A stretch of DNA of 64,000 bases from an uncultured bacterium. GTDB lineage: Bacteria; Cyanobacteriota; Vampirovibrionia; Gastranaerophilales; Gastranaerophilaceae. The notes beneath the pieces were generated by a model. The model made no database searches. It was given only the letters and a program-made list of their open reading frames with translations, and was not told where the DNA came from. The number at the start of each line of letters is the position of its first letter. Positions within the stretch are counted from its first letter, which is position 1. Location of the stretch: the NCBI GenBank assembly GCA_905216055.1, contig CAJMSH010000003.1, positions 1-64,000 of the forward strand. Reading direction: 5' to 3'. Positions 42,962 to 50,821 of the stretch are shown one piece after another. The translations under genes and the position numbers were made by a program.

Positions 42962-43459
42962 CTATTCTTCAGTTTCTTCTGCTACTTCTTCAACTGATTC
43001 TTTCAAAACTTCTGAAGCAGTAACAACAACTGCTAATTCACATTTAACTTTAGAAGTCAATTTGATTAGCATAGTGTATTCGCCAACTTTGTTAATTGGA
43101 GCGTTCAAAGAAACATTTTTTCTATCTACTTCAATACCTGATTTATCTTTCAATTCTTCAGTTAATTTCTTAGTAGTAATAGTACCGAACAATTTACCAG
43201 ATTCACCAGCTTTTGCTGATAATTCAAGTTTAGCAAATTCTTCAATTTTCTTAGCTGTTTCTAAAGCTTCAGCGTGCAATTTTTCTTGTTTAGCTTTAAT
43301 TCTAGCCAAATTCTTTTCTCTATTTTCCAAAGCACCTTTAGTAGCTACTTCTGCGATTGATTGAGGAAGTAGGAAGTTTCTGGCATAACCATCTTTTACA
43401 TTAATGATGTCGCCTGCTTCGCCAAGGTTTTGAACATCTTTTTTTAATATAACCTGCAT
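42962..43459 (-). CDS. rplI: 50S ribosomal protein L9
   Basis: The 165-residue protein begins MQVILKKDVQNLGEAGDIINVKDGYARNFLLPQ, the diagnostic N-terminal domain, followed by the long linker helix and C-terminal domain. An acidic tail ends it. AAAGGAG precedes the ATG. It heads the operon. Confidence 0.97.
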   Translation of the reverse strand: MQVILKKDVQNLGEAGDIINVKDGYARNFLLPQSIAEVATKGALENREKNLARIKAKQEKLHAEALETAKKIEEFAKLELSAKAGESGKLFGTITTKKLTEELKDKSGIEVDRKNVSLNAPINKVGEYTMLIKLTSKVKCELAVVVTASEVLKESVEEVAEETEE

Positions 43460-43585
43460 TTTATATCTCCTTTTCTATTTATATCTCGCAAGTAAGCATA
43501 TACTACTATAAACAAAACTTAATGTCGAGTATTTTTTTCGGATTGTAAAGATAAAAAGGTTTTAGACAAGGCTATGTATATATTT

Positions 43586-44233
43586 TTATTTAATTGCAGG
43601 GAAATAGTATTTCACCCCATCATCAGAACGCCATCTGACATATCCTGTTTTTGGGGTTTTGTCAATATCCATAACACTTACTAAAGCCCAATTTCCACGG
43701 ATTACGTTCAAATTTATTTTCTGTGGCATATTGATTGTTCCGACAATTTGAGATTTGCCATCTGTTGATGTGTGCAAATCTTTTGCCTCAGCAGGCGCTT
43801 CCCTTAAAAGATTAAGCCCATACTTTCTGCCATACATATTATAAAACATTACCCAGGTGTAAAATCTGTATGGATCATCCTTTTTTATCCAACCTTTAGC
43901 TCCTGTTGCATTGTTATATATTACCTGAACCCAATGTTCAGTTTCATCAACAACAGGCATAAAAGCTAAATTTTTATCGGGCAAGTAAACCACAAACAAA
44001 TCTTGAGGCTTTACACTTTCAGGAAAAATTTTAGGCCCAAGCCAACTTATGCTATGAACTAATGTTGATGTTTCAGATGGTTCTTTATACAAAATAATTT
44101 CATTCGGAGCCTGATAAAGACCAAATGTATGAGTATTTTCAACACTCACGTATTGCGGAACAACGTTTTCTGCACAAAAGCCGCTTATAGGCATTAACAA
44201 AAATATTGCCAATATTAGAAAAAATTTTTTCAT
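43586..44233 (-). CDS. Secreted SH3-like protein of unknown function
   Basis: The 215-residue product has a signal peptide (KKFFLILAIFLLMPISGFC, cleavage near residue 20). The mature part looks like beta-strand SH3b-type repeats: TGAKGWIKKDD (about 110-122) and WALVSVMDIDKTPKTGYVRW near the end. Such domains bind peptidoglycan peptides or other proteins. The last Cys of the signal region may be the +1 Cys of a lipoprotein, but the sequence before it is not a clear lipobox. Function is unknown. Confidence 0.75.
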   Translation of the reverse strand: MKKFFLILAIFLLMPISGFCAENVVPQYVSVENTHTFGLYQAPNEIILYKEPSETSTLVHSISWLGPKIFPESVKPQDLFVVYLPDKNLAFMPVVDETEHWVQVIYNNATGAKGWIKKDDPYRFYTWVMFYNMYGRKYGLNLLREAPAEAKDLHTSTDGKSQIVGTINMPQKINLNVIRGNWALVSVMDIDKTPKTGYVRWRSDDGVKYYFPAIK

Positions 44234-44332
44234 TTGAATTATCCTCCGACACTTTCACAGCAATTCATTAATCTTGAAAAATAATGAATTAAAACCTGTG
44301 TTTTGTAAGGCAAATCGTTATATTTGATATAC

Positions 44333-46798
44333 CTATTCTCTGAAAGAAATTTCAGCATAAGTTTTTTGAAGTTTTGCACGAACATTATTCATCTGATGTT
44401 CAATAACTTCATCTGTCAAAGTTGCATTTTCATCCTGCATTTTTATACGGAAAGCAAGACTCTTGAAACCTTTTTCAATATTTTCGCCTTGATATACATC
44501 AAAAACTTCACTTCCTTTGAATATATTTTGTTGAACAGCGCCTTTTATTACTCGCTGAATATCATCAAAACTTACTTCTTCATTTATTACAAATGCCAAA
44601 TCTCTGCGAACTTCAGGGAATTGAGGAAGTTTTTTATATCTTGGGGTGTGTTCTTTTATAATTGAAATTATTTCATCAAGATTGATTTCAAAAATAAATA
44701 CCTCTTGACCTTTAATCTTCAACTTATCTTTCAATAACGGGTGAATTTGTCCGAAATATCCGATATTTGTTAAATGTTTACCCAAAACATTTACCTTTGC
44801 ACTTCTGTAAGGGTGCATATAGTCAATATCCTCACAAGGAGTTAATTTAATTCTTTTAGTAACTCCAAGTTCATCAAACAACTGTTCTATAACGCCTTTT
44901 AGAGAATAAAAATCAGTATGAGCTTTAACCTGCCATTTTGAATTTTCTGTTTCACCTGTCATTACACCAGCTAAAACTCTTGTTTCTTTTACACCGGTAT
45001 TTTTTTCATCAGCAGGAGCAACTATTTTATAAGTTTTACCGATTTCGTATCCCCAAAGGATTTTCTGCCCATTATCATAGTTATATTTCATGCAATTTAA
45101 AACACTTGCAGCCATATTCTGTCTGAGCATTGTGCTTTCATCACTTGCTGAATTCAAAACCTTTACGGCTTTTTCATCATCATAAGTTTGCATATATTTA
45201 TCCAATAATGGTTTTCCAATTAATGATGTTGTTATAATTTCGTCTAACCCTGCAGAAAGCATCAATTCATTTACTTTTTTAATAACTTTTTCTTCTAAAG
45301 AAATTTCTGCAGTGCTGTTTTTGTTAGGTAATGTCGGAGTAATCTTATCATAACCGTTAATTCTTGCGATTTCTTCAATCAAATCAATTTCTCTTGTAAC
45401 ATCACCAGCTCTGAATGAAGGAACTAAAAATTTTGCAGCCATTTCATTACCGCCAAGTTTTTTAAATCCTAATTTTTCTAAAATTGAGATACATTTATCA
45501 GGAGCAATTTCACAACCTAACATTCTCTTAATTTGAGCATATCTTAAAGTTATTTCAATAGGTTGAAGTTCATTTTTACCTGCTTCAACAACACCATCAA
45601 TCTGCGCATCAGCAAGCTCTGTAAATAATTGCATAGCACGCATCAATGCAGGTTTGATAGCTTCCATATCAACGCCTCTTTCAAATCTTGCAGAAGCTTC
45701 TGAACGATATCCGACACTTCTTGAAGATTTTCTTGTAGTTACTGACGGGAAATAAGCTGCTTCAAGAGCAACGTTTTTAGTATTTTCATCAATTTCTGAA
45801 TTTTCACCGCCAAATACGCCTGCAAGACAAACACCTTTATCTTTATCGGCAATAAGAACGCTATCATGTGTCAAAGTTCTTTCAGAACCGTCAAGGGTAA
45901 TGATTTTTTCACCCTCTTTTGCACGTCTGATGCAAATATAACCGTCCAATTTGTCCAAATCAAATGCGTGGAAAGGAGTTCCATATTCAAGCATTACATA
46001 ATTTGTAATATCAACGGCATTATTTATTGCTCTAACTCCTGATGCGATTAATCTTTTTTGCATCCAGTCAGGAGACGGTTTAATTTTTATATTTTTCAAA
46101 ATTCCAAGTGAATAATATTTGCAAACGTCATTATCAATAATTTCAACTTTAAATTTATCAGTTGATAAATCTCTTGTACATTCAAGAGGAGAGAATTTTA
46201 AAGGTTTGTCAAATATTGCGCTCAATTCTCTTGCAATACCGATAACAGACATTTGATCACCTCTGTTTGCAGTCGGAGCAACAAACAGAATATAATCTTT
46301 TTCAAAACCTAAAACGTCTGCAACATCTTCGCCTATTTTTACATCAGGGAAAATTCTGTTTAAGATAAGAATACCGTCTTCTTCCTGATAACCGCGTTCT
46401 GCAACGCCAAGTTCATCAGCAGAGCAAAGCATTCCTTGAGATTCAACCCCTCTGATTACAGCAGGAGTTAAAGTAAACATTTCACCGGTTTTTCTATCCA
46501 ATACTTTTGAACCTACAGATGCGTATGGAACAATTTGACCTTCTTTAATATTTTGAGCACCGCATACAACAGTTTTCAAACCATCTGAAGTATTAACGGT
46601 TACTAAATGAAGGTGATCAGAATTCGGGTGATTATCTATTTTTTCAATTTTAACAGTCTTTATATTTGTAAATTTCGGCTTCAATTCTTCAACCGCTTCC
46701 ACCTCTAATCCGCTCATTGTAAGTTCATGAGCAATCTGTTCAACTTCTATATCGGATAAATCAACAAATTCGTTTAACCAGTTTAATGATACTTGCAT
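44333..46798 (-). CDS. pheT: Phenylalanyl-tRNA synthetase beta subunit
   Basis: The 821-residue subunit begins MQVSLNWLNEFVDLSDIEVEQIA. It shows the tRNA-binding EMAP-type domain (IEKIDNHPNSDHLHLV), B3/B4 editing domain, B5 (RMLGCEIAPDKCISILEKLGF), and a C-terminal anticodon-binding FDX-ACB domain. It forms the alpha2-beta2 enzyme with PheS, which is not adjacent; separate pheS and pheT are typical of cyanobacteria. GAGAGGG lies about 11 nt before the ATG. Confidence 0.97.
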   Translation of the reverse strand: MQVSLNWLNEFVDLSDIEVEQIAHELTMSGLEVEAVEELKPKFTNIKTVKIEKIDNHPNSDHLHLVTVNTSDGLKTVVCGAQNIKEGQIVPYASVGSKVLDRKTGEMFTLTPAVIRGVESQGMLCSADELGVAERGYQEEDGILILNRIFPDVKIGEDVADVLGFEKDYILFVAPTANRGDQMSVIGIARELSAIFDKPLKFSPLECTRDLSTDKFKVEIIDNDVCKYYSLGILKNIKIKPSPDWMQKRLIASGVRAINNAVDITNYVMLEYGTPFHAFDLDKLDGYICIRRAKEGEKIITLDGSERTLTHDSVLIADKDKGVCLAGVFGGENSEIDENTKNVALEAAYFPSVTTRKSSRSVGYRSEASARFERGVDMEAIKPALMRAMQLFTELADAQIDGVVEAGKNELQPIEITLRYAQIKRMLGCEIAPDKCISILEKLGFKKLGGNEMAAKFLVPSFRAGDVTREIDLIEEIARINGYDKITPTLPNKNSTAEISLEEKVIKKVNELMLSAGLDEIITTSLIGKPLLDKYMQTYDDEKAVKVLNSASDESTMLRQNMAASVLNCMKYNYDNGQKILWGYEIGKTYKIVAPADEKNTGVKETRVLAGVMTGETENSKWQVKAHTDFYSLKGVIEQLFDELGVTKRIKLTPCEDIDYMHPYRSAKVNVLGKHLTNIGYFGQIHPLLKDKLKIKGQEVFIFEINLDEIISIIKEHTPRYKKLPQFPEVRRDLAFVINEEVSFDDIQRVIKGAVQQNIFKGSEVFDVYQGENIEKGFKSLAFRIKMQDENATLTDEVIEHQMNNVRAKLQKTYAEISFRE

Positions 46799-46886
46799 TT
46801 TTTGTAATTCCCTCTCATTTTAATTAATCTATAACTGAATGATACTACAAACGAGATGGAATGTAAATTAAAGGTCAAATTTATGT

Positions 46887-46892
46887 TATAAT
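46887..46892 (+). promoter_or_regulatory. Extended -10 (TGTTATAAT), leaderless start for RgpF-like gene 1
   Basis: TATAAT (46887-46892) with TG one base earlier (46884-46885) ends 6 nt before the ATG, so transcription should begin at or next to the ATG. There is no Shine-Dalgarno. The gene copy that follows has the same box. Confidence 0.65.
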
Positions 46893-46898
46893 AAATTT

Positions 46899-47810
46899 AT
46901 GAAAAGAGCTGTTGTATTTGCGCATTACGATAAAGATAATATTGTTGATGACTATGTAATTTATTATATAAAAAAGCTTAAAAAAATCGCTGAAACAATA
47001 GTTTTCGTATCTTGCAATAATATTAAAAATCCTGAATGTTTAAACGGATTAGCAGACAAAATTATTGACGAGCCACATGATGAATATGATTTTGGTTCAT
47101 ACAAAAGAGGTTTTTTATATTTAAAAGACAAACTTGATGATTTTGATGAACTTATTTTTGCAAACGATAGCTGCTATGGTCCTTTATATCCGCTTGAAAA
47201 TTTATTTGATGAAATGGAACATCAAGCTTTTGATTTTTGGGGAATTACAAAAAGCCGTCTCGGGATTATCAAAAAACAAAATAAATACAGCTTAGTAAAA
47301 AGAGAACATTTACAAAGTTATTTTTTGGTATTTAAACAAAATGTCTTTAATAGTAAAATTTTCCAAAGTTTTATAAATTCAATAAAACATTACGATAATA
47401 AAAATGATATAATCGCGAACTATGAAATTGGATTAACAGAAATTTTGCACTCAAATGGTTTCTCTTCCAATTATTATGTTAAAGCATTTAATCAATTTAG
47501 TAATATTTTAATTTATTTTTGGCGTCCGCTTATCGAATATTTTCACATGCCATTTATAAAATGTATTATTTTACGAAATCCATCAGGATACACAACAACA
47601 ACTCAAGATTGGCAAAATATTTTACATAAAAACACAAATTACCCAATAGAAATTATTGAAAAAAATCTGGCAAGAACTCAAATTCACTCATTAAAAAAAG
47701 ATAACACACTTAAATTTATAATAAAAAAATATTTTTGTTACCTTATTGCTATTCAACCTAAAATAACAAAAAAATTTTTTATAAAATTTTATAACAAATT
47801 CATGTTATAA
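46899..47810 (+). CDS. RgpF-like glycan-synthesis protein, copy 1
   Basis: The 303-residue protein resembles the rhamnan-synthesis F family (glycosyltransferase-type, found in cell-wall polysaccharide loci). Hallmarks are AHYDKDNIVDDYVIYYIKKL, DFGSYKRGFLYL, ELIFANDSCYGP and FWGITKSR. The first 304 nt are almost identical (3 differences) to the next gene, after which they diverge. It likely helps build surface polysaccharide; sugar specificity is unknown. Confidence 0.8.
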   Translation: MKRAVVFAHYDKDNIVDDYVIYYIKKLKKIAETIVFVSCNNIKNPECLNGLADKIIDEPHDEYDFGSYKRGFLYLKDKLDDFDELIFANDSCYGPLYPLENLFDEMEHQAFDFWGITKSRLGIIKKQNKYSLVKREHLQSYFLVFKQNVFNSKIFQSFINSIKHYDNKNDIIANYEIGLTEILHSNGFSSNYYVKAFNQFSNILIYFWRPLIEYFHMPFIKCIILRNPSGYTTTTQDWQNILHKNTNYPIEIIEKNLARTQIHSLKKDNTLKFIIKKYFCYLIAIQPKITKKFFIKFYNKFML

Positions 47811-47817
47811 TTCACGT

Positions 47818-48705
47818 ATGAAAAGAGCTGTTGTTTTTGCGCATTACGATAAAGATAATATTATTGATGACTATGTAATTTATTATATAAAAGAGCTTAA
47901 AAAAATCGCTGAAACAATAGTTTTCGTATCTTGCAATAATATTAAAAATCCTGAATGTTTAAACGGATTAGCAGACAAAATTATTGACGAGCCACATGAT
48001 GAATATGATTTTGGTTCATACAAAAGAGGTTTTTTATATTTAAAAGACAAACTTGATGATTTTGATGAACTTATTTTTGCAAACGATAGCTGCTATGGTC
48101 CTTTATATCCGCTTGAAAATATATTTGAAAAAATGGAAAATCAAGCTCTTGACTTTTGGGGAATTACTAAAAACAATTTCGGATACAAAAAAAATATAAA
48201 ACATTGTTTTGTAAAACGCCCACATATACAAAGTTATTTTATTGTCTTTAAAAAAAATATATTTACAAAAGATTTCTTTGCAGAATTTATAAAATCAATA
48301 AAACACCAAGATTCAAAAAAACAAATTATCTCTAACTATGAAATAGGATTAACTGAATTATTAGTTAATAAGGGATTTAAATACAAAACATTCATTAATG
48401 CGTATGAAAATATTAACAATATAACAATACTTAAATGGCGACAAATCATTGAAAAATATAATATGCCGTTTATAAAAAAATCATTATTCGATTTAAGAAA
48501 TACAGATGCAACAACTATCGAAAATTATGAATTGCTGCTCAAAAATTATCCGAAAAATTTAATCAAACTTCCAAGAGAAATTTCTAAAAAAACTCCGTTT
48601 TATTTAAAGAAATTAATTTTTGATACACTGGCAAATTTTCCTTTTCCAATAAGAAAAACATTTGCAATTATGATAAACAAATTATTTGGTTTTATTAAAG
48701 ATTAA
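47818..48705 (+). CDS. RgpF-like glycan-synthesis protein, copy 2
   Basis: The 295-residue paralogue of the previous gene shares nearly the whole first 100 residues and then diverges, keeping the overall fold. TGTTATAAT with the hexamer at 47806-47811 overlaps the previous gene's stop and ends 6 nt before the ATG; no ribosome binding site is present. Its last 24 nt overlap the 3' end of the opposite-strand GT2 gene. Confidence 0.8.
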   Translation: MKRAVVFAHYDKDNIIDDYVIYYIKELKKIAETIVFVSCNNIKNPECLNGLADKIIDEPHDEYDFGSYKRGFLYLKDKLDDFDELIFANDSCYGPLYPLENIFEKMENQALDFWGITKNNFGYKKNIKHCFVKRPHIQSYFIVFKKNIFTKDFFAEFIKSIKHQDSKKQIISNYEIGLTELLVNKGFKYKTFINAYENINNITILKWRQIIEKYNMPFIKKSLFDLRNTDATTIENYELLLKNYPKNLIKLPREISKKTPFYLKKLIFDTLANFPFPIRKTFAIMINKLFGFIKD

Positions 48706-49506
48706 TCGTTTTATTCTGCGTTGATGCTTCTGCAAATTCCATATAAGTTGTTCAAATAAAACAAACAATAAAATATATAAATTTTTTTGTTTTTTAAATA
48801 TCTCCATATACATTTTCATCTGAAATTGTTTTGGCGATGAATAAGTCGATTGCGATACATAACTCGCCTTATGCAAACGCCACTTGGTCAAATATTCAGG
48901 GATATAATAAAATTTACCTAAATTTGAAAGTTGTATCCACAACCACCAATCCAAAAGAACATCTATCGGAGTTTCAAAATTTACTTTTAATAAATCATCC
49001 CGTTTTGCCATTACAGATGAAAATGTAAAAATTTTATTACTTAAATAAAAATTATAAAACATCTTTGTCGGATATTTTTTGCGTCTTAAAATTTTCCTCG
49101 TTTTTCTCAAATCATTTTCAACTTTTTTTACACGTTCTTCATCACCAAAAAATTCACAATCATTAAATACTAAATTAACCTCAGGATATTTTTTTACAAT
49201 TTCAACTTTTTTTTCAATATTATCAGAAGTTAAAATATCATCACTTTCCAAAAATACAATCCATTCACCCGTAGCTTTTTCAATTCCACGTCTTACGGTT
49301 TCTTTAAGCCCTAAATTTTTTTCATTTACAAATAACTTTATCCTGTCATCTTTGTATGACTTTATAACCTCAACAGAATTATCTGTTGAACAATCATCAA
49401 CAATAATGAGTTCCCAATCTTTATATGTTTGATCTAATACAGATTGTATGGTTTCTTTTATATAATCCTGATAATTATAACTCGCAGTGACAACCGAAAT
49501 TTTCAT
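48682..49506 (-). CDS. GT2-family glycosyltransferase
   Basis: The 274-residue GT-A glycosyltransferase has MKISVVTASYNYQDYI, the IIVDDCSTDNS nucleotide-sugar motif, and LESDDIL with the DxD-type motif. It transfers a sugar from a nucleotide-sugar, probably in the same surface-polysaccharide pathway as its neighbours. Its ATG follows TATGAT by 6 nt with no Shine-Dalgarno, again hinting at a leaderless mRNA. Confidence 0.9.
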   Translation of the reverse strand: MKISVVTASYNYQDYIKETIQSVLDQTYKDWELIIVDDCSTDNSVEVIKSYKDDRIKLFVNEKNLGLKETVRRGIEKATGEWIVFLESDDILTSDNIEKKVEIVKKYPEVNLVFNDCEFFGDEERVKKVENDLRKTRKILRRKKYPTKMFYNFYLSNKIFTFSSVMAKRDDLLKVNFETPIDVLLDWWLWIQLSNLGKFYYIPEYLTKWRLHKASYVSQSTYSSPKQFQMKMYMEIFKKQKNLYILLFVLFEQLIWNLQKHQRRIKRLIFNKTK

Positions 49507-49524
49507 AAAATTATCATACTACAA

Positions 49525-49556
49525 AAAAACACTCCCCTTAAATTGAGAGTGTTTTT
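49525..49556 (-). terminator. Intrinsic terminator after the 49.6-kb gene
   Basis: On the minus strand, AAAAACACTC pairs with GAGTGTTTTT (arms 49525-49534 and 49547-49556) and is followed by T-rich sequence. It ends the gene at 49593-50411. Its tail is also close to the promoter of the GT2 gene. Confidence 0.82.
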
Positions 49557-49592
49557 AAATTATGTGTAAATTTCAAAATCTTATTTTATTAT

Positions 49593-50411
49593 TTATTTTT
49601 TAGCAAATTGTTCATCAATTTCTGCGAATTTTGCTTCAATCATATTTGTGTATCTTTTGCAAGATTCTTTATCTTGAATCCAGTTTGGAAGAACTTCTTT
49701 TCTTTTTTTAGTTAATGAAGCTTTTTTATCAGAATTAGCATATTCTTTAACTGCGTTATATTGTTTTTCTGTCAATCCAGCTTCTTCCAAAACTTTAGAT
49801 TTTTTAAATTTTACAGGATCATAATCTTTAAATGCAGCTTTTGCATCATCCATTACTGCTTTTCTATCAGCTTTAGATAAATTTATTGTATCCGCATTTT
49901 TTGCAAAATCTATATGCGCATCATTTGCAGCTTGTTCTTTTGAATAAGTTGCATAACGTTTTTCTTGCAAAGCTTTTGATTTTCCTGTAATTTTATCTTT
50001 TACTTTAGCAGCTTTTCCTGCAATTGAATTCCAAAGTTTAACACCGCTTTCACCAATTGCAACAAATACATTTTTTACACTTCCCATAAAGCCTAATTTT
50101 TCACCAGCTTTTGGAACTGCTTTTGTCAATGCTTTTTTGCCAACTGCAACACTTAATCCGATATAAGCTGCTGCAAGAAGACCTGCAACACCCACTGCGG
50201 CTTTTGCATTTTTGTTATCTTTTTTGAATTCAAAATCTTTTCCTGCTTGAATATTATCAGCATTTTTAATTAATTGTTTTTTGAATTCATCTTTTGATAA
50301 AGTATTTACTTTACCTTGAGGATTTGTAACCTGAATTTTGCCTTTTTGAGTCATTTCGACTTTGTTACCGCCGATTACAAGAGCTGGTCCGATTGCCATA
50401 TTGTTTGTCAT
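49593..50411 (-). CDS. Lys/Ala-rich protein with one membrane segment, unknown function
   Basis: The 272-residue product is not recognised. It has a soluble N-terminal part (about 1-65), one hydrophobic segment (about 70-90, AAVGVAGLLAAAYIGLSVAVG), and a long basic helical C-terminal part. There is no signal peptide at the N-terminus, so residues 1-65 may stay in the cytoplasm. AAAGGTAG precedes the ATG. Single gene with its own terminator. Confidence 0.75.
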   Translation of the reverse strand: MTNNMAIGPALVIGGNKVEMTQKGKIQVTNPQGKVNTLSKDEFKKQLIKNADNIQAGKDFEFKKDNKNAKAAVGVAGLLAAAYIGLSVAVGKKALTKAVPKAGEKLGFMGSVKNVFVAIGESGVKLWNSIAGKAAKVKDKITGKSKALQEKRYATYSKEQAANDAHIDFAKNADTINLSKADRKAVMDDAKAAFKDYDPVKFKKSKVLEEAGLTEKQYNAVKEYANSDKKASLTKKRKEVLPNWIQDKESCKRYTNMIEAKFAEIDEQFAKK

Positions 50412-50516
50412 AAACTTCTACCTTTCAAAATTTACACACACTACTTTGTATTCATGAAAACACGTAAAGAAAAAAAATGCTAATTTTTAATCATATATTA
50501 ACAAATATTTACAAAA

Positions 50517-50547
50517 AATACTACCCCTTATTTTTAGGGGTAGTATT
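50517..50547 (-). terminator. Terminator beyond the nrdJ 3' repeat array
   Basis: On the minus strand, a 12-bp stem (50517-50528 with 50536-50547) is followed by T6. It ends the nrdJ transcript after the repeats at 50587-50821. Confidence 0.88.
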
Positions 50548-50586
50548 TATGCTCTCTTTTAACGGATAAACCTCTTTTATAAATTT

Positions 50587-50821
50587 CCCAAACCTTCTTA
50601 GTGGGAGGGGAGACTACGCTCCTTCTTTAGCTTTTACCCTTTTTAAGTTTTATGCAAAACCTAAGTGGCAGGTGGAGCGACTACGCTCCTTCTTTAGCTT
50701 TTGCCTTTTTAAGTTTTATACAAAACCCAAGTGGCGGGTGGAGCGGCTACGCTCCTTCTTTAGCTTTTGCCTTTTTAAGTTTTATACAAAACCCAAGTGG
50801 CGGGTGGAGCGGCTACGCTCC
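50587..50821 (-). repeat. 66/67-bp tandem repeat (about 3.5 copies) in the nrdJ 3' UTR
   Basis: Units start at 50614, 50681 and 50747 (period 67 then 66), with a degenerate piece before and part of one after. Each ends with the hairpin GGAGCG-GCTA-CGCTCC. Read on the minus strand, the unit has the same order as the ppdK 3' repeat: hairpin, ACCC...GGGT stem, TTTTGTATAAA, then AAAGCTAAAG. The array starts right after the nrdJ stop and is read through on the way to the terminator at 50517. Confidence 0.92.

Noticed and set aside
50587..50821. CRISPR-like array
   Set aside because: The units are contiguous 66-67-bp tandem repeats without variable spacers, and no cas genes are near.
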